From Acidobacteria bacterium 13_1_20CM_3_53_8 (GTDB lineage Bacteria > Acidobacteriota > Blastocatellia > Pyrinomonadales > Pyrinomonadaceae), in contig MNJR01000113.1 of the NCBI GenBank assembly GCA_001920415.1, positions 4,978 to 39,277 on the forward strand: a DNA stretch of 34,300 bases. The letters are read 5' to 3'. Shown here one piece after another: positions 23,472 to 30,089 of this stretch (position 1 is the first letter of the stretch; every line of letters starts with the position of its first letter). Under the pieces are notes generated by a model. It was not told the DNA's origin. It worked only from the letters and a program-made list of their open reading frames with translations, and did not search any database. The position numbers were made by a program, and so were the translations under genes.

Positions 23472-23900
23472 ATGAAATTTCCGCTTTCAGGATTTGCTTT
23501 CTTGCTTGGCTATATAGTGCTGGTCGGGGTCGCTTCTTTTCTGGAGAAGTTCAGCATGAAACAGCTAAACCCTTATCAGGTCAACTTTCTCATGGCGATA
23601 GGCATGGCCGTGACCGCCGTGCCGGCACTCTGGATTAAACAAGGCAGTCTCACAGTTCCGACAAAGGCGTTGCCATTAGGAGCGCCCATCGGACTATTGA
23701 TGGCGCTCGGCTCTATATCTTTCGTCCTCGCGTTGTCAGAGCTTCCGGTCGGCGTGGCGACAGGGATTTCAGTCAGCTATGTCCTGCTGGTGATGCTGCT
23801 TTCATGGTGGCTCTTAAATGAGAGCATGACTTGGATAAAGATCACGGGTGCGCTGCTCACAATCGCGGGCGTGGCGCTCCTCTCGTGGCAGCAGAAGTGA
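23472..23900 (+). CDS. Small single-domain EamA/DMT permease
   Basis: 142 residues with GGAGG upstream. Five hydrophobic helices and the EamA half-unit signature (PLGAPIGLLMALGSISFVLALSELPVGVATGISVSYVLLVML..., then ESMTWIKITGALLTIAGVALLSW) show one EamA domain instead of the usual two, so it must dimerise like small multidrug-resistance or paired DMT proteins. It lies 29 bp after copCD and could be in the same operon. Substrate unknown; metal or small-metabolite efflux is a guess from context. Confidence 0.85.
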   Translation: MKFPLSGFAFLLGYIVLVGVASFLEKFSMKQLNPYQVNFLMAIGMAVTAVPALWIKQGSLTVPTKALPLGAPIGLLMALGSISFVLALSELPVGVATGISVSYVLLVMLLSWWLLNESMTWIKITGALLTIAGVALLSWQQK

Positions 23901-24013
23901 GGACTGAGAGTCTTTCGTGAAGCTGAATAAAGAATGGTTCTTCGGTAATTCATCTGTGGCGCGAGCCGCCGCGCTTAATAGAAAGTAGACTGAAGATTGA
24001 GGAGATAACTGCA

Positions 24014-24520
24014 ATGTCCAAACGAATAAATAGATCAAGCTTACGGATCGCTCTTATTCTCGCGCTTGCCGTAACACTCATCGCTGGTTTGGGAATCACC
24101 CTGCGGCAGACGACACGCGCGCAGAGTCGTGCGGAGGCCGCCGTGCGCGATACGTTGATGAAGAGCACGCTCAGTTTCGAGCGAAACGATCTCGCCATGG
24201 CTACTAAGGTTTGGGCCAACGACGAGTCGCTGACAGTCTTCGAGCAGGGACATGCAAATTACGGCTGGGCCGATTACCGGGATCACCATCTGGTGCCGGA
24301 GATGGCCGAGTTCAAGAACACCAAATACTCGCTCGATAACATCAAGGTGCATCTCGTAGGCAAGACCGCCTGGGCGACATTCACTTACACCATCTCGGGG
24401 GACGTTGACGCACGCCATGTTGATAGCGTAGGACTCGGCACGGCTGTGCTTGAAGAGCGGCAGGGCAATTGGCAGATCGTTCACTGGCATTCCAGCGCAC
24501 CACGTCGCGCGCCCGCGTAA
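24014..24520 (+). CDS. Secreted NTF2-like (SnoaL/DUF4440-type) protein
   Basis: 168 residues with GAGGAG before the ATG. A signal anchor (LRIALILALAVTLIAGLGITL) precedes an NTF2-like cone fold: RDTLMKSTLSFERNDLAMATKVWANDESLTVFEQG, then GWADYRDHHLVPEMAEF, then strands ending in AVLEERQGNWQIVHWHSS, the usual last strand of this family. Such domains bind small molecules or act as stress-related accessory proteins; no catalytic set can be assigned. It is 113 bp after the EamA gene and convergent with the hemerythrin gene downstream. Confidence 0.8.
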   Translation: MSKRINRSSLRIALILALAVTLIAGLGITLRQTTRAQSRAEAAVRDTLMKSTLSFERNDLAMATKVWANDESLTVFEQGHANYGWADYRDHHLVPEMAEFKNTKYSLDNIKVHLVGKTAWATFTYTISGDVDARHVDSVGLGTAVLEERQGNWQIVHWHSSAPRRAPA

Positions 24521-24557
24521 TTTCAGATCAAGTAATGTCGAATGCTGCTTTGTTTAC

Positions 24558-25136
24558 CTATGATGGACTAGCAAAGCGAGGTGGCATGTTCTCAATCTCG
24601 CGCCGCACGCACTCGGCCAAGTGCGCTTGCTGTTCTAAGTTCAAGAGCACCGTAGGCCAACGATAGATTTGCTCTTCTTCCAGCTTGTTATGTTTTTCCA
24701 GACAAGCCTTGATGGTACTAATCGTTTGCCGCACGTCTAGAAGTCGCTCCTCTACTAATCTTGTGTCGGAGGAGCTTTTTATCTCCCGCATAGTATTGAC
24801 GGCTCCGGCCAACTCGCGCATGAAAAAGTCATGATCGCGTCGGAGTCGGCTGATTGCGCTCTGCGCTTCGTCGAACTGCGGGGCGTCTGCCCTGCGCGAA
24901 GAAAGCTGCTTGGCCGCATCGAGAATGGCAGGGAACAGGCACAAGTGTTCGGCGCGAATGTGAACTGCCAATCGCGCCCACACTAGATCAAGCAGCGCAA
25001 AAGACCGCGCCACGTCGCTCCCGTCCAAAGCAGCGCATAGTTCTTCTATGAGACCGCCAAGCGATGCGTGATCTTCTTCGAGCAAACTTTTGGTTGAATC
25101 TTGCTTCATTGAATTAGAGCGAGATTCAAGCTCCAT
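24558..25136 (-). CDS. Hemerythrin-like HHE-domain protein
   Basis: About 192 residues from the ATG at 25136; the open frame extends upstream into the RIC gene but that part looks non-coding, and an ATG at 25109 is an alternative. Candidate di-iron ligands follow the HHE pattern: EEDHASLGGLIEEL, VHIRAEHLCLFPAI, RRDHDFFMREL, and CLEKHNKLEEEQIYRWP. It starts 28 bp after the RIC stop on the same strand, so they are likely co-transcribed. Hemerythrin-like proteins bind O2, NO or iron; with RIC next door, NO or iron handling is the better guess. Confidence 0.8.
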   Translation of the reverse strand: MELESRSNSMKQDSTKSLLEEDHASLGGLIEELCAALDGSDVARSFALLDLVWARLAVHIRAEHLCLFPAILDAAKQLSSRRADAPQFDEAQSAISRLRRDHDFFMRELAGAVNTMREIKSSSDTRLVEERLLDVRQTISTIKACLEKHNKLEEEQIYRWPTVLLNLEQQAHLAECVRREIENMPPRFASPS

Positions 25137-25164
25137 CAGTGGCCGCCATTCCTTCGACCCAAGT

Positions 25165-25899
25165 TTAGACGGAACAAGCCGCGCTTTCCATCTCCGTTGC
25201 TCGCGGGAAGAGAATGTTGTTCTCCAGATGAATATGCTGGTGCAGGTCTTGCTCGAATGCCTCAAGCGCCTGATACAAAGTTCTATAACTGATGCAGGCG
25301 TCCGCAGGCGCTGCATAATTAGAGCTTGCTTCGCGCATTCCGCGCAACAATTCCCCAGCCGTGTCATGCTCCATCATCATCATAAGCACGGGATTGCGTA
25401 CCGTTCCGAATGGTGGAGGGAGGGGCATCTGTTTGCGATTCACTGCCTCTTCTAACCGGACGATGTAAGGGAAAAGCACTTGCTCTTCTTTGAACATATG
25501 CGGCTTCAGGTCTGCACACAAGCTCTGGAATAAAGCCTTAATGCGTAGCAACTCTGTATGGTTCTGCCCATGCACGTTGCAGACCTTTTCAAGCAACGCA
25601 TTGAGCCGCTCCATCTCCTCTTTAGTGAAGACGTGATGTTTTTCCAAGATGTATTTCACCAGCTCGGTCAATGAAGCTGATTGAAAATCTATTGCCTCTG
25701 CGCCGTGCGCTTCAAGCACTTTGGTCTCTTCCAACAGTCGCCGGACATCTTCAGTCTTCAAGCCTGCGGCTGCGCAAGCATCTTCAAGCGTCCTCGCGCC
25801 GCCGCAGCAGTAATCAATTTTCAGCCTCTCGAAAATCCGCGTTGCGCCCGGCATTTCGACGGCCAGTTCGCGGACGGTTGTTGATGTGTTGAGTGTCAT
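25165..25899 (-). CDS. ric: RIC (YtfE/ScdA/NorA) di-iron repair-of-iron-centres protein
   Basis: 244 residues with GGAGG 9 nt upstream. The N-terminal ScdA domain has TTVRELAVEMPGATRIFERLKIDYCCGGARTL, including the CCGG motif. The C-terminal hemerythrin-like domain supplies the di-iron ligands in EKHHVFTKEE, NVHGQNHTELL, KPHMFKEEQVLFPYI, MEHDTAGELL and DLHQHIHLENNILFPR. RIC proteins restore Fe-S clusters damaged by NO or oxidants and are usually induced during nitrate/nitrite respiration. Placement beside molybdenum, Rieske and hemerythrin genes agrees. No obvious NsrR or FNR box was found by eye in the 137 bp upstream. Confidence 0.95.
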   Translation of the reverse strand: MTLNTSTTVRELAVEMPGATRIFERLKIDYCCGGARTLEDACAAAGLKTEDVRRLLEETKVLEAHGAEAIDFQSASLTELVKYILEKHHVFTKEEMERLNALLEKVCNVHGQNHTELLRIKALFQSLCADLKPHMFKEEQVLFPYIVRLEEAVNRKQMPLPPPFGTVRNPVLMMMMEHDTAGELLRGMREASSNYAAPADACISYRTLYQALEAFEQDLHQHIHLENNILFPRATEMESAACSV

Positions 25900-26036
25900 G
25901 GATAAGTCCTCCGTAGTTTGTAGATTAAGAAAGTAACAAGATCACTTCGAGCAGAGCACGCGCTCGAGCGCAAGAACTCTTGACGGTCAGGCTCTCATCT
26001 TCCGGCCTAAACAAAAATAGTGATTCTCTTCGCGTA

Positions 26037-26891
26037 TCAAAGACCTAGAAAATGGCCGAGTGCTACTGCAATGACAGTCATCGCGCCGAAGCAGAGTTCA
26101 CGAATGCCTATCTGTCTGGCGCTCGCAGCCCTGTCGTATTCTGAAAAGCCAAGCAAGGCGCGCATGAGCAAGATAAAGAGCGCGACTGCTGCGAGAACTG
26201 AAACGAGTTTGGCCCACGAGAGCGCCAGCGCAACGGCGAGCGCCAGGAGATGCATCGTCAACACTGCGGTCGGAGAAGTATGTTGACCGCGCGTCATTCT
26301 CAACCGGGCGCGCACGTAAAGAATCGTAGGCACAACACGCGCCGCGAGCACAGCCCAGAGTCCGAAAGCTGCTGGACGCGGCCATCCACCGGCGAGCGCT
26401 ATGCTGGAAGCAATAGAGGCCATCGCAGTCGCTCCGGCCAACTCCGGCAGCAACGCGCGGCTTCGGCTCGCGCGATCATATATGAGTTGAATCAACGCAA
26501 ACGGCGCGGCCAGCAGTAGCGGCAACAAAAATTCATAAGAGGCGGCGGTCTTGATTGCGGTCAACAATGAGAGCGCGGCAATCGTTGCGTAAAGCTGAAC
26601 GAAGCGTTCGGCGTAAGCCGTGCGCGGGAATCTTCGGGCGCGACGACGATCAGCCATGACCAGCTTCAAAGGATGGCGCAAGAGAAATGTCGCAATCGTC
26701 GCCACTGACAGAAATAGACCGGAGAGTGAAGACGCGACGAGCAGCCCCAACACAATTGGCTCAAGCGAAAGTCCCCAGCCGCCATGCTCTACAGGCAAAG
26801 CAACGGTCTTGAGGCGCACGCGATTTTGTGGCCTACTTACTTCGCCCACTTGTTCCTGTAGCTGATTTGTAAACGGTGTTGCCTGATTCAT
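26037..26891 (-). CDS. ywiC: YwiC-like integral membrane protein
   Basis: 284 residues with seven to nine membrane helices. The conserved start of the fold, [22 protein letters not shown], is the family signature (HGGWG), followed by [19 protein letters not shown]. The family is UbiA-like in look but its activity is unknown; B. subtilis ywiC lies next to the narK-fnr-narGHJI genes, which links it with nitrate respiration. Its ATG overlaps the stop codon of the TDT-channel gene in ATGA, so the two are translationally coupled. Confidence 0.88.
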   Translation of the reverse strand: MNQATPFTNQLQEQVGEVSRPQNRVRLKTVALPVEHGGWGLSLEPIVLGLLVASSLSGLFLSVATIATFLLRHPLKLVMADRRRARRFPRTAYAERFVQLYATIAALSLLTAIKTAASYEFLLPLLLAAPFALIQLIYDRASRSRALLPELAGATAMASIASSIALAGGWPRPAAFGLWAVLAARVVPTILYVRARLRMTRGQHTSPTAVLTMHLLALAVALALSWAKLVSVLAAVALFILLMRALLGFSEYDRAASARQIGIRELCFGAMTVIAVALGHFLGL

Positions 26892-27964
26892 TTCCTCTTA
26901 AAGAGCAGGCTGTGAATAAGCCCTATGAATGTCGCCAGCCATGCGGCAAGAGCAACGTAAATAAAATAGCGTGGGATGACCATTAGAAAATCAGAATTGA
27001 TCGCTCTGGAGAGTTGAAAAGTGCAGGCCGTGTACATGCCCAAGGGGAAGACCATGCCCCAGTAGAGCGGGTCATAACGGAGAGGAAAATGTTTGTGTAT
27101 GTGCCGCCAGACTCCGAGTATGAACAGCAACGGAATCCACCAAGTGCCCGCCGCCCAGAAGAACAAAGTAAATCCTTTGAGGAACGGTAGAAGCTCGCCT
27201 AGAAAATTCCACGCGGGGGCAGCAATTATCAATCTAGCTCCCGCCAGAGTCGTAATGGCGACCGCACCCATGTTGATCCAGTAAGGCGGGGTGAGCGTCA
27301 CAGTCGTCAGATTAACGAACGTGAAGCGATAGAAGATGAGCGTGATGAGCAAGAGGTAGAGCATGCAGCCCAAGAGGAACATCGAGAGCGTGAAGAAAAG
27401 CAGAGGCTCGCGGTATGCGCCAAACTGATTTGCCAGCAGCGTTCCCAACACAGAAATTGATTGCGTCGCAACGGCAGAGATTAACCACGTGCCGCTGAAG
27501 CCTGTCTCCAAAGAGGGCTTATTCTCCCGCACTGTAACAGCCGTGAAGAAGGTGTAGATGACGAGCGCCCAAAGCACGAGTCCGACGAGCCAGAGAATGA
27601 ACGCCGCTTTGTACTGCCCCGTGACGATTATTAACTGGCTGCCGAGCACGCACGTCCCTGCAACGACCGTAAAGAATCCCGGCCCGCGCACGTGATCCGT
27701 GATGTCCGCTTTGACTCGCGGGAAAAAACGTATCAAACGAATCAGTAACAGCAGCCAGAGAACAACGTAGGCAACGAGATTGATGACCAGCAGCGCCCAA
27801 GCAAGCGGCTTCATCTCCAGCAGAAACGTAGCGATAGAGATGATTCCTGTCGCCATGACCAGAGCGAAGTAGCCCGGAAACAGGTTGGCCGCCGCCTCAC
27901 CTATTCTGCTGCTCTTTATATTCGTTTCCTTCACTACTGGATTATAAACTGTGGTCGTCGCCAT
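26888..27964 (-). CDS. TDT/SLAC1-TehA-type anion channel or transporter
   Basis: 358 residues with about ten membrane helices. The start [25 protein letters not shown] is typical of the tellurite-resistance/dicarboxylate transporter family, which includes plant SLAC1 (a nitrate- and chloride-conducting channel) and bacterial TehA. The late [26 protein letters not shown] segment is also conserved. It is the first gene of a unit with ywiC, ric and hemerythrin downstream. A nitrate/nitrite conducting role fits the neighbours but is inferred. A GGCGG/CCGCC hairpin (27977-27993) lies just before its start codon. Confidence 0.88.
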   Translation of the reverse strand: MATTTVYNPVVKETNIKSSRIGEAAANLFPGYFALVMATGIISIATFLLEMKPLAWALLVINLVAYVVLWLLLLIRLIRFFPRVKADITDHVRGPGFFTVVAGTCVLGSQLIIVTGQYKAAFILWLVGLVLWALVIYTFFTAVTVRENKPSLETGFSGTWLISAVATQSISVLGTLLANQFGAYREPLLFFTLSMFLLGCMLYLLLITLIFYRFTFVNLTTVTLTPPYWINMGAVAITTLAGARLIIAAPAWNFLGELLPFLKGFTLFFWAAGTWWIPLLFILGVWRHIHKHFPLRYDPLYWGMVFPLGMYTACTFQLSRAINSDFLMVIPRYFIYVALAAWLATFIGLIHSLLFKRK

Positions 27965-28069
27965 GAAGTTTTAATAGGCGGACATGAGCCGCCAAGCAAC
28001 TTTGGCAACGTGCGTGCCAGATGAAAGCCTTGAAATAAGCGTAGGCTAGTTGTGCAGGGTGCGAATTTC

Positions 28070-28097
28070 TCCCCGAATCGGACGGAATAATCGGGGA
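28070..28097. terminator. Hairpin between the two redox gene groups
   Basis: TCCCCGA (28070-28076) pairs with TCGGGGA (28091-28097) around a 14-nt loop in the 174-bp gap after the DUF3565 gene. It could end the upstream transcript. On the minus strand it is followed by GAAATT rather than a T-run, so the call is weak. Confidence 0.4.
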
Positions 28098-28138
28098 ATT
28101 TTCCGCCGCGCCGCATTAGAGCAGGGTGTGAAGTGGGA

Positions 28139-28348
28139 CTAAGGCTGCGCGTTATCGTCTTTCTCTTCGTCGCAACGTTTACAATCGAGTTCTAGACCGA
28201 GACGAGCGGCGCGCCCCTCTTCCGTGAGCACCCATGCGCGGGTTGTGAGCGGCGGATCATGGCGTACGTGCTGGCAGTGTCCGCACTCAAGCTCCGCTCT
28301 CCAATGAGACTCATCATCCCTGTTGAAGCCTATGATTTTGCGCTTCAT
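28139..28348 (-). CDS. DUF3565 small zinc-binding-like protein
   Basis: 69 residues matching the DUF3565 pattern: GFNRDDESHWRAELECGHCQHVRHDPPLTTRAWVLTEEGR, ending LDCKRCDEE. The Cys/His arrangement (CGHCQHVRH and CKRC) suggests one zinc site. It starts 3 nt after the stop of the preceding small membrane gene, so it is in the same operon as the Rieske and molybdenum genes. The role of the family is unknown; it is often found near anaerobic metabolism genes. Confidence 0.9.
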   Translation of the reverse strand: MKRKIIGFNRDDESHWRAELECGHCQHVRHDPPLTTRAWVLTEEGRAARLGLELDCKRCDEEKDDNAQP

Positions 28349-28351
28349 TGC

Positions 28352-28648
28352 CTATCTCTTTTGCAGCCGGACGTAACCCGTGCTCGTGTGGCGGCGCGAT
28401 ACGGGACGCCACCAGAGCACAATCGAAAGCGTGATGAGCCAGCAGACGAAAGTTGCTGCGACGAGAGGCAAGAGCACTCTGTAGTTTGCGCCAAGCGCAG
28501 CTTCAACCGTTGCCGCAAGAATCCAGAGCTGCGCGACGTTTATCATCACGAGCAGGATAAGCCTCGCCTGCTCAACCGCCGTGCGGCCACGCCCTGCACG
28601 ATGACGAACGGCATGCTGTTCTCTCTTTTCAGATAAGACGTTCACCAC
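28352..28648 (-). CDS. Small two-helix membrane protein, DUF6755-like
   Basis: 98 residues from GTG 28648, chosen for AAAGG 7-8 nt upstream; the frame stays open further upstream through the Rieske gene but that is out-of-frame overlap. A polar start (VVNVLSEKREQHAVRHRAGRGRTAVEQAR) precedes two helices (LILLVMINVAQLWILAATVEAAL and VLLPLVAATFVCWLITLSIVLWW). It overlaps the Rieske gene by 20 bp. The pattern resembles DUF6755 as I remember it. It may anchor the Rieske or molybdenum complex in the membrane. Confidence 0.65.
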   Translation of the reverse strand: MVNVLSEKREQHAVRHRAGRGRTAVEQARLILLVMINVAQLWILAATVEAALGANYRVLLPLVAATFVCWLITLSIVLWWRPVSRRHTSTGYVRLQKR

Positions 28649-29210
28649 TGCCAGCCTTTCTGCCGATGGCCCAGACTTCGCTACCGTTGCGTATCTCCAA
28701 TTCGATTCGGTCGAGCGGGCGCGGCGGCGGCCCTGAAATGTTGTTGCCGGTCTGCAAATCGAAAGCCCCTTCGTGGCACGGACACTGAAGCTGCCCCTTC
28801 GCGCGCTCGTAATAAACCGGACAAGACAGGTGCGTGCACTTCTGCCCATAAGCGTAATACTGGCCGTCCGCCGCGCGCACTAGAATCGCCGTGTCTTTCT
28901 CAGCCGGGTAACGGAAATTCATGGATGAGCCGGGAGGTAAAACTTCAGCGCCTTCTATCTTCGCTGGCGCGTAAGCTGGCAGCTTGCGGGCATCAATCGC
29001 CGCCTTGCCCGCGAAGCCTGCCGCCCCGACGAAGAGAGCGGTCGAAGTGAGCGCTAGAAAATTGCAGAACTCACGCCGCGTTACCTGAGCCTCTTCGCCG
29101 CGATCATAAGGAAATTCGCGTTGATGCTCGGCTGTAGCAGCGCGCACGTCTTGCTCATCAGAAAGCCGTTCGACATTTCCGCGCATTTGGTCTGGATTAT
29201 CTATACTCAT
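28629..29210 (-). CDS. Rieske [2Fe-2S] protein with N-terminal membrane/Tat-type anchor
   Basis: 193 residues. TRREFCNFLALTSTALFVGAAGFAG (44-68) is a Tat-like twin-arginine plus hydrophobic anchor. The Rieske boxes are CTHLSC (125-130) and CPCHEG (143-148), which give two Cys and two His ligands plus the disulphide cysteines. The domain is compact, like that of cytochrome bc/b6f or arsenite-oxidase small subunits rather than ring hydroxylases. It is encoded between the ferredoxin and a two-helix membrane gene, and is expected on the outer face of the cytoplasmic membrane, passing electrons between quinol and the molybdenum enzyme or a cytochrome. No cytochrome b gene of the bc1 type is seen in the window. 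Confidence 0.93.
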   Translation of the reverse strand: MSIDNPDQMRGNVERLSDEQDVRAATAEHQREFPYDRGEEAQVTRREFCNFLALTSTALFVGAAGFAGKAAIDARKLPAYAPAKIEGAEVLPPGSSMNFRYPAEKDTAILVRAADGQYYAYGQKCTHLSCPVYYERAKGQLQCPCHEGAFDLQTGNNISGPPPRPLDRIELEIRNGSEVWAIGRKAGSGERLI

Positions 29211-29231
29211 AAATTTTTGAGAGACGAGCAG

Positions 29232-29328
29232 GAAACAGTTTACAGTTTTTAGTTTTCAGTTTTCAGTTTTCAGTAAAAGCCTTTCGCTTCTTTCTGAAAA
29301 CTGAAAACTAAAAACTGTAAACTGTTTC
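29232..29328. repeat. 35-bp-arm inverted repeat made of TTTTCAG heptamers (ferredoxin/Rieske gap)
   Basis: Arms 29232-29266 and 29294-29328 are perfectly complementary. The left side holds three successive TTTTCAG heptamers and the right side two, so the hairpin can slip. It fills most of the 131-bp gap between the ferredoxin and Rieske genes. Confidence 0.9.
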
Positions 29329-29341
29329 TTGTCACTGCCTT

Positions 29342-29992
29342 TCAGAACTCATTGCTCTTGTCCGATTGTTCGACCTGTGTATCAATCCAAGATTCAAGTT
29401 TTGGTTGCTGCGCATCTGCCTCGATGTGACCTTCAAAGACTCCGCAGCCGTCCACTTCAACCGTGTCTGCATCAGTCGGCAGCATCAAATAAACCTTCGT
29501 CTCGACTCTTTGATTTCCGAAGACGTGTGCGTTGACGGGCTTCGTGCGACGAAGGGGAACGATCTCTTCGTAGCGCCCGAAACTGATTGCGCCCGTCGGG
29601 CAAACGCTCGCGCACATGGGCTTCAGCCCCTCGCTCGAACGGTCAAAGCACATGTCGCACTTCATCTGAAGATGCATCTCCGTGTTGTACTTCGGCACGC
29701 CGAACGGACAGGCGTTGACACAGTTGCGGCAATCCAGGCAACGCGGCTTCAGAGCAGACATCACAATGCCTTCTTCTGAAACCTTGATTGCATCCGCAGG
29801 GCAAACGAGCGCGCAGGTCGGCTCCACACAGTGCATGCAGACGGTCGGCATCGTTGCCGTAGTCTCCGAGCGGTCAAGATAATCAACGTAGATCATCGAA
29901 TAGCCCTTGTGCGTAGCACACTCGCGGCAGGCGGCGACGCAGGCTCGGCAGCCTATACAACGCTGCGGGTCTATGAACATAGTCTCTTCCAT
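29342..29992 (-). CDS. Four-cluster 4Fe-4S ferredoxin-type electron-transfer subunit (DmsB/HybA-like)
   Basis: 216 residues. Four cysteine groups are present: CIGCRACVAACREC (12-25), CMHCVEPTCALVCP (52-65), CLDCRNCVNACP (85-96) and CDMCFDRSSEGLKPMCASVCP (112-132), the arrangement of DmsB/NrfC/HybA subunits that carry four [4Fe-4S] clusters. No signal peptide. The C-terminal 60 residues (VFEGHIEADAQQ..) are an unusual tail. It is the partner gene of the molybdopterin oxidoreductase upstream. AAGGA lies 6 nt before the ATG, partly inside a small hairpin. Confidence 0.93.
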   Translation of the reverse strand: MEETMFIDPQRCIGCRACVAACRECATHKGYSMIYVDYLDRSETTATMPTVCMHCVEPTCALVCPADAIKVSEEGIVMSALKPRCLDCRNCVNACPFGVPKYNTEMHLQMKCDMCFDRSSEGLKPMCASVCPTGAISFGRYEEIVPLRRTKPVNAHVFGNQRVETKVYLMLPTDADTVEVDGCGVFEGHIEADAQQPKLESWIDTQVEQSDKSNEF

Positions 29993-29993
29993 A

Positions 29994-30010
29994 AAATTCC
30001 TTCGGAATTT
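29994..30010 (-). promoter_or_regulatory. Hairpin covering the ferredoxin ribosome-binding site
   Basis: AAATTCC (29994-30000), loop TTC, GGAATTT (30004-30010). On the minus-strand transcript the Shine-Dalgarno AAGGA (30002-29998) lies in this stem and loop, directly before the ATG at 29992, so folding could limit translation. Confidence 0.4.
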
Positions 30011-30011
30011 A

Positions 30012-30086
30012 GTTTCAAGTTTCAGGTTTCAGGTTTCAAGTCAGAAAGGCTCTTTAACTTGAAACCTGAAACTTGAAACTTGAAAC
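30012..30086. repeat. 30-bp-arm inverted repeat made of GTTTCAR heptamers (Mo enzyme/ferredoxin gap)
   Basis: Arms 30012-30041 and 30057-30086 pair with one mismatch around a 15-nt loop. Each arm is four heptamers of the form GTTTCAA/GTTTCAG. It fills the gap between the ferredoxin start and the end of the molybdenum gene. Confidence 0.9.
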
Positions 30087-30089
30087 TTC

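Noticed and set aside
25137-25367. N-terminal extension of the hemerythrin gene
   Set aside because: It overlaps the end of the RIC gene and its residues do not look like a hemerythrin or signal sequence.
27977-27993. GGCGG/CCGCC hairpin before the TDT-channel start as a riboswitch
   Set aside because: Only a 5-bp stem with no further conserved structure; mentioned under the gene only.
29232-30086. Heptamer repeats considered as a CRISPR array
   Set aside because: Repeats are contiguous 7-mers arranged as hairpin arms without spacers, and no cas gene is nearby.
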